Assembly (NCBI GenBank): GCA_002293535.1
Contig: DBDK01000007.1
Coordinates: 115,310-150,467, forward strand
Reading direction: 5' to 3'
Origin: Alistipes sp. UBA934
GTDB lineage: Bacteria; Bacteroidota; Bacteroidia; Bacteroidales; Rikenellaceae
Length of the DNA stretch: 35,158 nt
Every line of letters begins with the position of its first letter. Position 1 is the stretch's first letter. The translations under genes and the position numbers were made by a program. A model generated the notes under the pieces. It saw only the letters and a list, made by a program, of their open reading frames with translations. It was not told where the DNA came from and did no database searches. This document shows positions 1 to 7,117 of the stretch, piece after piece.

Positions 1-90
1 CACCGAGATATACCACTTCTCCGCCTCGGCATCCCAAACGGAGCGAACTTTCCTGTCCTCAAAAATCTGTAAAGCCTCTTTATTTGCCAT
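1..90 (-). CDS. Bro-N/antirepressor-like protein, N-terminal fragment
   Basis: The complementary strand reads an open frame from an ATG at 90 to the window edge: 30 residues starting MANKEALQIFEDRKVRSVWD and continuing with a WYISV segment. This opening (LFEDKKVR, then W..E.E.WYFSV) is how I remember Bacteroidales Bro-N domain proteins, often called BRO family or phage antirepressor-like, beginning. The gene runs off the left end, so its DNA-binding core and C-terminus are not visible. It starts 13 nt after the stop of the HNH gene on the same strand, so the two are probably co-transcribed. Family assignment rests on 30 residues only. Confidence 0.6.
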   Translation of the reverse strand, partial: MANKEALQIFEDRKVRSVWDAEAEKWYISV

Positions 91-103
91 AACAACGACT
101 ATT

Positions 104-649
104 TCAATGGAAACACCCCTCTATACAATAGACCGACAATTTCTCCACCGATCCCTCCTCGGCGCACCGCTTACCCATATCGCATTCGGGACATAATTCC
201 CTAACATCGCTCACATCGAGCGTTCCGCGCTTTTCGTGGAGCGAATAGAGATATTTCAGATACTTCCCCTCGGCAATGCGGTGATGTTTATCCTTTTTGT
301 CTAACTTGCCCCACTCATAGAGCCGCTTGCCGCCTTTGGACGAATTGCAATGCCTACACACCATCACCACGTTATCCGGTGTGTCCTCGCCGCCACAGCA
401 TCGGGGCAGGATATGTTCGAGAGTCAATTTTTCCACCACGCCGCAATAGATGCAGGTATTGGCATTCTCCCGCTCCCGCAGGTATTCCGTAACCGACGAC
501 GACCAATGAATTTCGCCGTTTTTCAACTGCATAAATTTGGACATTACCATCCCGAAATTCTTTTTTCCCAAGCCCATAGCCTCGGAAATGATTTTGGCGT
601 ATTGCCAATAGATAACTTGTCGGACGGTTTTTACGGCTGTGGGCGGCAT
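104..649 (-). CDS. HNH endonuclease family protein
   Basis: A 181-residue protein with an HNH/McrA-type metal-binding nuclease core: CIYC (C66, C69), LEHILPR (E78, H79), PDN (N93) and CRHCNSSKG (C98, C101). A second cysteine group near the C-terminus, CPECDMGKRC (about 153-162), may bind another metal. I chose the ATG at 649 (MPPTAVKT) because a TATCTTTG box lies at 669-676, between this ATG and the in-frame upstream ATGs at 697 and 730; an mRNA starting there would exclude the longer forms. It is followed after 13 nt by the Bro-N-like gene. Biological target unknown; it could belong to a mobile or defence-associated cassette, or be a stand-alone HNH protein. Confidence 0.85.
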   Translation of the reverse strand: MPPTAVKTVRQVIYWQYAKIISEAMGLGKKNFGMVMSKFMQLKNGEIHWSSSVTEYLRERENANTCIYCGVVEKLTLEHILPRCCGGEDTPDNVVMVCRHCNSSKGGKRLYEWGKLDKKDKHHRIAEGKYLKYLYSLHEKRGTLDVSDVRELCPECDMGKRCAEEGSVEKLSVYCIEGCFH

Positions 650-668
650 ATTGAATGCGTATTTTACG

Positions 669-676
669 CAAAGATA
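669..676 (-). promoter_or_regulatory. -7 promoter element of the HNH/Bro-N unit
   Basis: The minus strand reads TATCTTTG, an exact match to the Bacteroidetes -7 consensus TAnnTTTG, 19 nt upstream of the ATG at 649. No clear TTG is seen at -33, so the promoter is supported only by the -7 box and its position. Confidence 0.5.
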
Positions 677-858
677 ACTATTTCTTGGGTTGCTCATTAA
701 ATAATATGAGGGGCAGAACGAAAAGTACAACTCTTAATTAAAGGCGAAATAGTTTACACGTCAGTCAGTTAGACGGATAGGTGGAAATTCACACGCCCCT
801 TCGGTAGATGATGTTCAACTCACTGAAAATCTGAAATGTTTTTAGGTATAAATACGCA

Positions 859-888
859 TTGCGTGCACGTTCTTAATCCATACTTTTG
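859..888 (+). promoter_or_regulatory. Promoter of the LuxR-type regulator
   Basis: TTG at 859-861 and TACTTTTG at 881-888 are separated by 19 nt, a close match to the Bacteroidetes -33/-7 arrangement. The predicted transcript begins near 892 and gives a leader of about 37 nt. An 8-bp perfect palindrome, CGTGCACG (862-869), lies between the two elements where a repressor or the regulator itself could bind. The rest of the 731-928 gap shows nothing recognisable. Confidence 0.7.
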
Positions 889-928
889 CAGTGTGGATTA
901 ACGTATTTATAACGCCAGTTAGTGTACT

Positions 929-1585
929 ATGGAAAAACAGATCATTCTGTTCGACCGGCAACAGATCACCGGCTTCGGGCTTGAGGCGTTGCTACGAACG
1001 CCGTTCGTCCCCTGGTCCGAGCCACGAATCACAACGGTCGCCACGAAAAGCGAGTTGGTGCGCGCTCTGGTTAAATGTCCCGAGGCGGTGACGGTGATTG
1101 ACTACACACTCTCCGACCTTGCCGGCGCGAACAGCCTGCTGAACATCGGGCTCCGTTTTCCGGCGGCTCACTGGGTGCTTTTTTCGGAGGAGCTGAGTGT
1201 AGATTTCCTGAAAAAAGTGTTGTATGCGGGCAACTTCGGCGTCGTCCTGAAAACGTCTCCCCTTTCGGAGATCCGCGCGGTAATCGCTGCGGCGATGTAC
1301 GGAGAGGCAACCGTATGCACGTCGATCAAGGAGCTTCTGGCCCTGCCCGAGGTGGATAGGGCGGAGGGTCGCGAACACTTGACGGCCACCGAAAAGGAGA
1401 TCCTCAGGGAGATAGCCCTCGGTCGAAGCGCCAAACAGATCGCAGGGCGGCGCTGTATGAGCGCCCACACGGTTGCCACCCACCGAAAAAACATCTACCG
1501 CAAACTGGCCGTCAATAACTCACAGGAGGCTGCCGGATACGCACTGCGGGCGGGAATCGTAGAAACTTCCGACTACTCCATCTAA
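929..1585 (+). CDS. LuxR/NarL-family response-regulator-like transcription factor
   Basis: A 218-residue protein with an N-terminal receiver-like domain and a C-terminal LuxR-type helix-turn-helix. In the receiver half, D9 (ILFDRQ), D58 (VIDYTL, expected phosphoacceptor) and K108 (VLKTSP) are visible, but the usual N-terminal acidic pair is reduced to a single Asp. The DNA-binding half starts at LTATEKEIL (151-159) and contains the recognition-helix region SAHTVATHRKNIYRKL. No histidine kinase is adjacent, so it is an orphan regulator. It lies 60 nt before the MetY-like gene in the same direction but that gene has its own -7 box. It might regulate itself, the sulfur genes, or distant targets such as the pilus locus; nothing here decides between these. 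Confidence 0.88.
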   Translation: MEKQIILFDRQQITGFGLEALLRTPFVPWSEPRITTVATKSELVRALVKCPEAVTVIDYTLSDLAGANSLLNIGLRFPAAHWVLFSEELSVDFLKKVLYAGNFGVVLKTSPLSEIRAVIAAAMYGEATVCTSIKELLALPEVDRAEGREHLTATEKEILREIALGRSAKQIAGRRCMSAHTVATHRKNIYRKLAVNNSQEAAGYALRAGIVETSDYSI

Positions 1586-1617
1586 ACAACTCCATCCAAA
1601 GATACTTTATTATTCGC

Positions 1618-1625
1618 TACTTTTG
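1618..1625 (+). promoter_or_regulatory. -7 promoter element of the MetY-like gene
   Basis: TACTTTTG matches TAnnTTTG and ends 20 nt before the ATG at 1646. No convincing TTG is found 19-21 nt upstream. It suggests the sulfhydrylase gene can be transcribed separately from the regulator in front of it. Confidence 0.5.
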
Positions 1626-1645
1626 CCGCAACAAACACAACGACG

Positions 1646-2899
1646 ATGAACGATCTGCATTTCTCGACCCGGATTATCGGAACCGACTTCGAAAAACCCG
1701 ACGCACACGGCGCCATCGCGCTTCCCGTCTACCGCAACGCCGCCTTTGAATTTCCCGATTCCGAGGCCATAGCCGCCGCCTTCCGGGGAGAGACCGGCAA
1801 ACATACCTACTCGCGCATCTCGAATCCGAGCGTGGCGAATTTCGAGCAAAAAGTGCGCACCGCTTCGGGCGCCGAAAGCGCTGTTGCCCTTTCTTCGGGT
1901 ATGGCGGCGATTACGAACACCTTTTTCGCCATCGCCACCGCCGGGAGCAACATAGTATCGTCGCCGCATCTGTTCGGCAACACCTTTTCGTTTTTCAAGA
2001 GTACGCTGGAGGCGTTCGGTGTTGAGGTGCGCTTTGTGGATACCGACGACTTGCGGCAGATCGAGAGCGCAATCGACGCGAATACCTGCGCCTTTTTTGC
2101 CGAACTGGTCACAAATCCACATTTGGAGGTCGCCGACCTGCCGGCGATATCGAATATCCTGCGGGCGAAGGGTGTGCCGATGATTGTAGACACGACGTTG
2201 GTACCCTGGTGCGCTTTCGACGCAAAAAAGGTGGGAGTGGACATCGAGATCGTATCGACCACCAAGTACATTTCGGGTGGTGCGACGAGCACCGGCGGGG
2301 TGATCGTGGATTACGGAACGTTCGATTGGACGAAAAACAAAAAACTCGCCGCGATGCCGCAACCCAAAGGCATCTCGCGCTTCACGGCCAAACTCCGCTC
2401 GGAAATCGTGCGCAACTTCGGGGCGGTGATGACACCCGACGTCGCCGCGATGCAGACGCTGGGGTTGGAGACCTTACAGGTGCGTTATGATCGGATGAGC
2501 GCAACGGCAGCCGAGTTGGCTCGCCATTTTGCAGGACACCACAAGATTGCCCGCGTGAACTACCCGACACTCAAAACCTCGCCTTACAAGGCCGTCTCCG
2601 ATGCCCTGTTCAGCGGCCATCCGGGAGCAATGTTCACGGTGGAGCTGGGGTCGAAAGCCGACTGTTTCCGGTTTATGGACGCGCTGAAAATCTTCCGCCG
2701 GGCGACCAACCTGTTCGACAACAAATCGCTCGTCATTCATCCCGAATCGACGATCTACTGCACTTTTACCCCCGAAATGAAGCGGACGGCGGGCATAGAG
2801 GATACCCTCATCCGATTTTCGGTCGGCCTCGAGAGCGTGGAAGACCTCAAAAACGACATAGAAAACGCACTGCAACGAGTTTGCATAATATACCCCTAA
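1646..2899 (+). CDS. metY: PLP-dependent O-acetylhomoserine sulfhydrylase / trans-sulfuration enzyme
   Basis: A 417-residue member of the Cys/Met metabolism PLP enzyme family (cystathionine gamma-synthase, methionine gamma-lyase, MetY). Visible motifs are YSRISNPS (Y55, R57, phosphate contact from the neighbouring subunit), SSGMAAI (83-89, PLP phosphate loop), VDTTL (D182, pyridine nitrogen) and STTKYISGG with the Schiff-base lysine K207. Length fits the family. The CysK gene follows in the same direction, so the probable role is sulfide incorporation into O-acetylhomoserine for methionine. Cystathionine gamma-synthase or methionine gamma-lyase activity cannot be excluded from sequence alone, and the gene symbol is therefore tentative. 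Confidence 0.85.
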   Translation: MNDLHFSTRIIGTDFEKPDAHGAIALPVYRNAAFEFPDSEAIAAAFRGETGKHTYSRISNPSVANFEQKVRTASGAESAVALSSGMAAITNTFFAIATAGSNIVSSPHLFGNTFSFFKSTLEAFGVEVRFVDTDDLRQIESAIDANTCAFFAELVTNPHLEVADLPAISNILRAKGVPMIVDTTLVPWCAFDAKKVGVDIEIVSTTKYISGGATSTGGVIVDYGTFDWTKNKKLAAMPQPKGISRFTAKLRSEIVRNFGAVMTPDVAAMQTLGLETLQVRYDRMSATAAELARHFAGHHKIARVNYPTLKTSPYKAVSDALFSGHPGAMFTVELGSKADCFRFMDALKIFRRATNLFDNKSLVIHPESTIYCTFTPEMKRTAGIEDTLIRFSVGLESVEDLKNDIENALQRVCIIYP

Positions 2900-2907
2900 A
2901 AGGGTAT
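2890..2907. promoter_or_regulatory. Inverted repeat overlapping the metY stop, upstream of cysK
   Basis: ATACCC (2890-2895) and GGGTAT (2902-2907) form a 6-bp inverted repeat around a 6-nt spacer that contains the metY stop codon. There is no T-run, so it is a poor terminator. It sits about 23 bp before the cysK -7 box, where an operator or -33-proximal site would be expected. Function is inference. Confidence 0.3.
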
Positions 2908-2929
2908 TTCAGGGAGCTTGCCGGTGCGC

Positions 2930-2937
2930 TAATTTTG
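2930..2937 (+). promoter_or_regulatory. -7 promoter element of cysK
   Basis: TAATTTTG fits TAnnTTTG and lies 27 nt before the ATG at 2965. A TTTC, not TTG, sits at 2907-2910 at the expected -33 distance. cysK may therefore have its own promoter as well as read-through from the gene before it. Confidence 0.5.
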
Positions 2938-2964
2938 CACCATCAAACTTCATAAAGAGAGATT

Positions 2965-3912
2965 ATGAGCAAAATCGCAAAAAACCTGACCGACCTTGTC
3001 GGCAACACCCCGCTGTTGGAGCTGGGAAATTACGGCGCTTCTCAACAGGCCGGAGCGCGCATCATCGCCAAACTCGAATACTATAATCCGTTGGGCAGCG
3101 TCAAAGACCGCATCGCGTTGGCGATGATCGAAGACGCAGAGAAAAAGGGTACACTCAAATCCGGTTCGGTAATCATCGAGCCTACGAGCGGCAACACAGG
3201 CATCGGACTGGCGTGGGTCTCGGCCATCAAGGGCTACAGGCTGATCCTGGCTATGCCCGAGACGATGAGCCTTGAGAGGCGCAACCTGCTCAAGGCGTTG
3301 GGTGCTGAACTGGTGCTGACCGAGGGCGCCAAGGGGATGAAAGGGGCGATCGCTCGTGCAGAAGAGTTGCGCGCCGAAACGCCCAACGCCATTATTTTGC
3401 AGCAGTTCGAAAACCTTGCCAACCCGGCGGTGCACTACCGCACCACGGCGGAGGAGATCTGGCGTGACACCGACGGCAAAGTGGATATTTTCGTCTCCGG
3501 CGTGGGCACGGGCGGCACGGTCAGCGGTACGGGTAAAAGGCTGAAGGAACTGGATCCGAAAGTGCGGATCGTGGCCGTCGAGCCGGCCGATTCGCCGGTA
3601 CTCTCGGGCGGCGCTCCGGGGCCGCACAAGATTCAGGGCATCGGGGCCGGATTCGTACCCGGAACGTTCGACGCGGCGGTGCCGGACGAGATCGTTCGGG
3701 TGGCCAACGACGATGCGATCCGTGCGAGCCGCGAGTTGGCCGGGACCGAGGGCCTGCTGGTCGGCATCTCTTCGGGAGCGGCCACCTGGGCAGCGCTCGA
3801 ACTGTCACGCCGCCCGGAGAACGCCGGTAAAACTATCGTCGCCCTCCTGCCCGACACGGGCGAACGTTATCTGTCTACCGTGCTCTATGCATTCGACGAG
3901 TATCCGCTGTAA
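2965..3912 (+). CDS. cysK: Cysteine synthase (O-acetylserine sulfhydrylase)
   Basis: A 315-residue PLP enzyme that makes L-cysteine from O-acetylserine and sulfide. It has the CysK/CysM hallmarks: VGNTPLLEL at 12-20, NPLGSVKDR with the PLP lysine K47, the substrate loop TSGNTG (74-79), and the phosphate-binding loop GVGTGGT (179-185). The ISSGAA segment near 268 and LPDTGERYLST near the C-terminus are also typical. Full length for the family. It lies 65 nt after the MetY-like gene, so the two probably share sulfide in cysteine and methionine synthesis. CysM is a less likely alternative given overall similarity to CysK. Confidence 0.93.
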   Translation: MSKIAKNLTDLVGNTPLLELGNYGASQQAGARIIAKLEYYNPLGSVKDRIALAMIEDAEKKGTLKSGSVIIEPTSGNTGIGLAWVSAIKGYRLILAMPETMSLERRNLLKALGAELVLTEGAKGMKGAIARAEELRAETPNAIILQQFENLANPAVHYRTTAEEIWRDTDGKVDIFVSGVGTGGTVSGTGKRLKELDPKVRIVAVEPADSPVLSGGAPGPHKIQGIGAGFVPGTFDAAVPDEIVRVANDDAIRASRELAGTEGLLVGISSGAATWAALELSRRPENAGKTIVALLPDTGERYLSTVLYAFDEYPL

Positions 3913-4110
3913 ATATTGTCATTGTTTGCGGAACAATTTTAAAGCGAGGCAACATCGAAAGATGTCAGTCTCGGATGCGTTCAGTCGCGCCGTGATACCG
4001 CACAATCCTATGTCTTATATGCAAGACAAAAGGAACACCCCGACGCAAAGGACATAAGTCATAAACCTGTGTTTATTTTCATTTTATGGTTTATTGTGAA
4101 TGGGAAAAGA
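3913..4110. other. Intergenic stretch after cysK
   Basis: About 200 bp without a supportable gene. The only structure seen is a weak AT-rich inverted repeat, ATTGTT (3921-3926) and AACAAT (3932-3937), followed by TTTT, which may be a minor terminator just behind cysK. The remainder runs to the strong terminator at 4111. It could be a long cysK 3' UTR or encode a small RNA; I see no promoter inside it. Confidence 0.35.
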
Positions 4111-4142
4111 ATCCCTGTCAGATTTTGACAGGGATTTTTTTG
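4111..4142. terminator. Strong intrinsic terminator between cysK and the 44-codon gene
   Basis: ATCCCTGTCA (4111-4120) pairs perfectly with TGACAGGGAT (4126-4135) around a 5-nt loop, giving a 10-bp stem followed on the plus strand by a run of seven Ts. On the minus strand the hairpin is followed by TTCTTTT, so it may also end the short gene at 4147-4281, which converges on it. Confidence 0.85.
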
Positions 4143-4146
4143 TCTT

Positions 4147-4281
4147 CTACTTTTTCTTTTTGTCAGGAGCCTGAGTGAGAGCTGAACCTGCAACACTCTT
4201 AATTGTCTTAGGAGTCTTTGGATTGTTCAAAAGTTCGCTGGCCTTCGATGCAACTGTCTTGTGTGTTTTTTCGTTTTTCAT
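4147..4281 (-). CDS. Small basic Ala/Ser/Lys-rich protein, 44 residues
   Basis: An ATG at 4281 opens a 44-codon frame ending in TAG at 4147-4149. The protein starts MKNEKTHKTVASKASELL, continues through TPKTIKSVAGSALTQ and ends in DKKKK. The SKAS..L and KSVAGSALTQ blocks give it a low-complexity helical, basic character. I recall similar short hypothetical proteins with SVAGSALSQ-type endings in unrelated bacteria, but could not check. Support for a real gene: an AT-rich leader typical of Bacteroidales, an ATG start, and a strong terminator 4 nt past the stop. No TAnnTTTG box is visible upstream. Function unknown; a nucleic-acid-binding role is only a guess from the charge. Confidence 0.6.
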   Translation of the reverse strand: MKNEKTHKTVASKASELLNNPKTPKTIKSVAGSALTQAPDKKKK

Positions 4282-4340
4282 AACTATAAAATTTTAAATG
4301 AATGTTACCACACCCAAAACAATATCTGTGCCAAAAGTTG

Positions 4341-4348
4341 TAGCTTTG
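4341..4348 (+). promoter_or_regulatory. -7 promoter element of the nuclease gene
   Basis: TAGCTTTG matches TAnnTTTG and ends 4 nt before the GTG at 4353, so the predicted transcript would start at or beside the start codon (leaderless). No TTG is found at the -33 position. Confidence 0.5.
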
Positions 4349-4352
4349 CGTC

Positions 4353-5195
4353 GTGAAGCATCTGAAGATATGCCTGCTGCTGTTGATAGGGCCACCCGCC
4401 TGGGTCGAGCTGCCGGTGATGGATGATCGGGAGGGGGTTGTCTATGTGACGCATTACGCCGAGGGTGTGCGTAACTTCTCGATAGCATTCGATACACAGA
4501 CGTGTCAGCCGTTATGGGTTGCAGCGCCGATGCACAAATGGTACAGAGAACCGCGGAATACCTCCCGCACGGATCGCTGGGCCTATGATCCTAAAATCTC
4601 ACGAGAAGCTCAACCGAACCTGAAACGGGCATACAGGCCGGTAGGAGAGCACGGCAACTATTCGCGAGGACATCTGGTCGCTTCGGCAGACAGACTGCGG
4701 GAACGTGCTCTGAACGAACAGACTTTTTACCATACGAATATGTCGCCGCAGATCCAAAATGGCTTCAACGCAGGGATTTGGAGCGACCTCGAAGAGAGAG
4801 TACAGAGGTGGGGTGACGAGTGTGCCGACACGCTATATGTGGTGACCGGAGTGGCATTCATCGGCATAGCGGATTCAGTTTCAAACTCGGTTTTGGAATT
4901 TCGGCGTGTGACGGCGGACAATAGTGGGCGCGAGATCCCTGTGCCGAGCCATTTCTATAAAGTGTTGCTTTCATCTCGCAGTGGTGACACGGGTCGCGGA
5001 GTGGGCGAGTTGGAGGCGTGCGAACTTCGGGCGGTAGGGTTTTTGTTGGAACATAAGGCGGCTCGGCACAAGGTTTCGGCGGCGGATATGATGAGTGTTG
5101 CTCAGATAGAGGATATGGTCGGCGTAGAGTTTTTCCCGATGCTCTCCGACGAGGCGATAAAGGAGAATTTTAATGTTGAAGATTGGGCATTATGA
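4353..5195 (+). CDS. Exported DNA/RNA non-specific endonuclease
   Basis: A 280-residue protein of the NUC/EndA (beta-beta-alpha-Me) nuclease family. The catalytic motif appears as YSRGHLVASADR (H107 as general base), followed by the metal-ligand Asn region HTNMSPQ (N129) and the conserved FNAGIWSDLEERV helix (138-150). The N-terminus from the GTG at 4353 has a hydrophobic stretch CLLLLIG preceded by Lys residues, which looks like a secretion signal. The first in-frame ATG (4419) would remove it, so I prefer GTG. The usual DRGH motif is SRGH here. The stop overlaps the next gene's start (ATGA at 5192-5195), so a glycosyltransferase is co-translated. Likely periplasmic or extracellular nucleic-acid degradation. 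Confidence 0.82.
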   Translation: MKHLKICLLLLIGPPAWVELPVMDDREGVVYVTHYAEGVRNFSIAFDTQTCQPLWVAAPMHKWYREPRNTSRTDRWAYDPKISREAQPNLKRAYRPVGEHGNYSRGHLVASADRLRERALNEQTFYHTNMSPQIQNGFNAGIWSDLEERVQRWGDECADTLYVVTGVAFIGIADSVSNSVLEFRRVTADNSGREIPVPSHFYKVLLSSRSGDTGRGVGELEACELRAVGFLLEHKAARHKVSAADMMSVAQIEDMVGVEFFPMLSDEAIKENFNVEDWAL

Positions 5196-6112
5196 AGATT
5201 TCGATGATAATTGCGACCTACAATCGCGGAGAGAAATTGCAGCGGACGTTAGAATCTATTGCGAATCAGACGCTTGCGGCGAGTGAATGGGAAGCGGTGA
5301 TTGTGAATAACAACTCTGTGGACGATACTGCGGAAGTCTTTGAGCGGTTTGTCGCCCGGCATCAGGAGTTGAACTTGCGGATGGTCGAAGAGAAACGGCA
5401 GGGGCTTTCTTGGGCGCGCAACAAAGGGATCGAGGAGGCGTGGGGCGAGATAATAGCGATAATTGACGACGACGAGGAGGTGAACCCTGAGTTTTTGGAG
5501 GTTTATGTCGATTTTTTCGAGCGTCATCCCGAAGTATCGATGGCCGGAGGGAAAGTGGTGCCGCGATACGAAAGGGAGGGCGATGCTGGAGGACGTCCGC
5601 GCTGGATGTCGCGATTTACCGAAAGGCCCATTGCCGGAACGCTCGACCTTGGGCCGTGCGAAAAACCGTTCAAGGGGAGAAACTATCCTGCAGGGGGAAA
5701 TATGGCTATTAGGCGCTCGGCGTTTGAGAATTACGGAATGTTCAATACTTCGTTGGGACGCACCGGAAATGGAGCGCAAGCGCTATTGGGTGGCGAAGAG
5801 AAAGAACTTTTCGGGCGGATCGCGGCAGGCAGCAACGAGCCGACTGTTTGGTGGGTGCCCGGAGCTGTGATATATCACATAATTCCACCGAGTAAACTAA
5901 CACTCGACTATTTCAAACGCCTGTCGCACGGGGTGGGAGAGAGTACGAAAGCTATGTCGCGCGAAAATTACCTGTCGGCGTTAATAAAAGAGGGCGGCAA
6001 ATGGATTGCCACCCTCGGAATTGCACTATTTTGGATTCTTACACTGCGCCCTGCGAAAGCCCGTTACCTTATTATAATGCGTACGGGAATCACGCGCGGA
6101 CTGCTGGGCTAA
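5192..6112 (+). CDS. Family 2 glycosyltransferase
   Basis: A 306-residue GT-A fold enzyme. It opens with MKISMIIATYNRGE, has the nucleotide-binding region AVIVNNNSVDDT (35-46) and the metal-binding DDD at 92-94 (AIIDDDEEV). The segment GRNYPAGGNMAIRR and a later GGEE (about residues 200-205) fit the acceptor/catalytic region of GT2 enzymes. A hydrophobic stretch near 263-280 could hold it to the membrane. The ATG at 5192 overlaps the nuclease stop by 4 nt, so the two are translationally coupled; a TTG at 5183 is a less likely start. Donor and acceptor sugars are unknown. No other glycan genes are nearby, so a surface-polysaccharide role is only a general expectation. Confidence 0.87.
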   Translation: MKISMIIATYNRGEKLQRTLESIANQTLAASEWEAVIVNNNSVDDTAEVFERFVARHQELNLRMVEEKRQGLSWARNKGIEEAWGEIIAIIDDDEEVNPEFLEVYVDFFERHPEVSMAGGKVVPRYEREGDAGGRPRWMSRFTERPIAGTLDLGPCEKPFKGRNYPAGGNMAIRRSAFENYGMFNTSLGRTGNGAQALLGGEEKELFGRIAAGSNEPTVWWVPGAVIYHIIPPSKLTLDYFKRLSHGVGESTKAMSRENYLSALIKEGGKWIATLGIALFWILTLRPAKARYLIIMRTGITRGLLG

Positions 6113-6143
6113 CTTCGCTCCGCGGCCGGTCGTTTAAAGTTAG
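6109..6143. terminator. Inverted repeat containing both convergent stop codons
   Basis: CTAACTT (6109-6115) and AAGTTAG (6137-6143) are perfect inverted repeats. The left arm contains the TAA of the glycosyltransferase and the right arm the TAA of the convergent kinase gene. The spacer is GC-rich. It may act as a weak bidirectional terminator, but there is no U-tract. Confidence 0.3.
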
Positions 6144-7105
6144 AGTTCCCACGCCAACGCGCTTGCACCCAAAATTGCAGCGTCGTTCTCTTTGAGTTGG
6201 GAGAAAATGACTTTCACCTTACCTCTCCAAAGATCCAAAACACTCTCGTTCAGACCGTCGATAACTGGTTTGAGAATCAAGTCACCGGCTCTGGTGAGGC
6301 CGCCGAACAGGATGATCGCTTCCGGGGACGAGAACGCCACAAAGTCGGCCAAGGCCGCTCCAAGGAGGTGTCCCGTGAAGTTGAATATCTCGGTCGCTAC
6401 CGCGTCGCCCTGCTGAGCAGCGTCGGCAACGTCCTTTGAGGTGATCTGATCCCACGGAATATCTCGCAGGACGGTCGGTCGGTCGGTGGTTTCGAGAATT
6501 TCGCGTGCCGTGCGGGCCACACCTACTGCCGAAGCATAGGCTTCCAGACAGCCGTTACGGCCGCATCCGCACAAACGTCCGTTCTTGCGAACCTGAATAG
6601 TGTGGCCCAACTCGCCCGCGAAGCCATCGTGGCCATAGAGCACGTTACCGCCGATGACGATACCGGAACCCACACCTGTACCCAGAGTGATCATAATGAA
6701 GTCCTTCATACCGCGAGCCGCTCCATAGGTCATTTCGCCTACGGCAGCTGCATTGGCATCGTTGGTGAGTGCCACCGGAAGACCTATCTCGTCGCTAAGC
6801 AATTGAGCCAAAGGCACAACGCCCTTCCATTTGAGATTCGGTGCGAACTCGATAGTGCCGCGATAGAAGTTACCGTTAGGAACGCCCATACCGATACCAC
6901 GAACCGTAGCGAGGCCCTCCACCTGGTCGGCAAGTTTACGAATCGCGGTGGCGAGATCCTTGATGAATAGGTTCACATCGTCGTGCGTGTCGCTACGTAT
7001 TACGCTTTGAGCCAATACATTACCACGGGCATCTACAATACCCAACTTTGTGGTTTGGCCGCCGATATCGACCCCGACAACATATTTCCTGTCTGCTGCT
7101 GCCAT
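6140..7105 (-). CDS. ROK family sugar kinase (glucokinase-like)
   Basis: A 321-residue ROK protein that probably phosphorylates glucose or a related hexose using ATP. Features are the phosphate loop VDIGGQTTKLG (12-22), TNDANAA with catalytic D116, LGTGVGSG (141-148), the E165/H168 pair in GELGHT, and the ROK zinc motif CGCGRNGC (179-186). No N-terminal HTH is present, so it is a kinase and not a ROK repressor. The transporter gene lies 12 nt upstream on the same strand, so uptake and first phosphorylation are encoded together. Glucose is the likely substrate; mannose, N-acetylglucosamine or fructose are alternatives. Confidence 0.9.
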   Translation of the reverse strand: MAAADRKYVVGVDIGGQTTKLGIVDARGNVLAQSVIRSDTHDDVNLFIKDLATAIRKLADQVEGLATVRGIGMGVPNGNFYRGTIEFAPNLKWKGVVPLAQLLSDEIGLPVALTNDANAAAVGEMTYGAARGMKDFIMITLGTGVGSGIVIGGNVLYGHDGFAGELGHTIQVRKNGRLCGCGRNGCLEAYASAVGVARTAREILETTDRPTVLRDIPWDQITSKDVADAAQQGDAVATEIFNFTGHLLGAALADFVAFSSPEAIILFGGLTRAGDLILKPVIDGLNESVLDLWRGKVKVIFSQLKENDAAILGASALAWEL

Positions 7106-7117
7106 AATTTGTAAGCC

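Noticed and set aside
1586..1645. SAM or other riboswitch ahead of the MetY-like gene
   Set aside because: The gap is only 60 nt and the predicted leader about 16 nt, too short for a known riboswitch.
1610..2362. A 250-codon minus-strand frame
   Set aside because: Antisense to the MetY-like gene that has all PLP motifs; Arg/His-rich composition typical of shadow translation.
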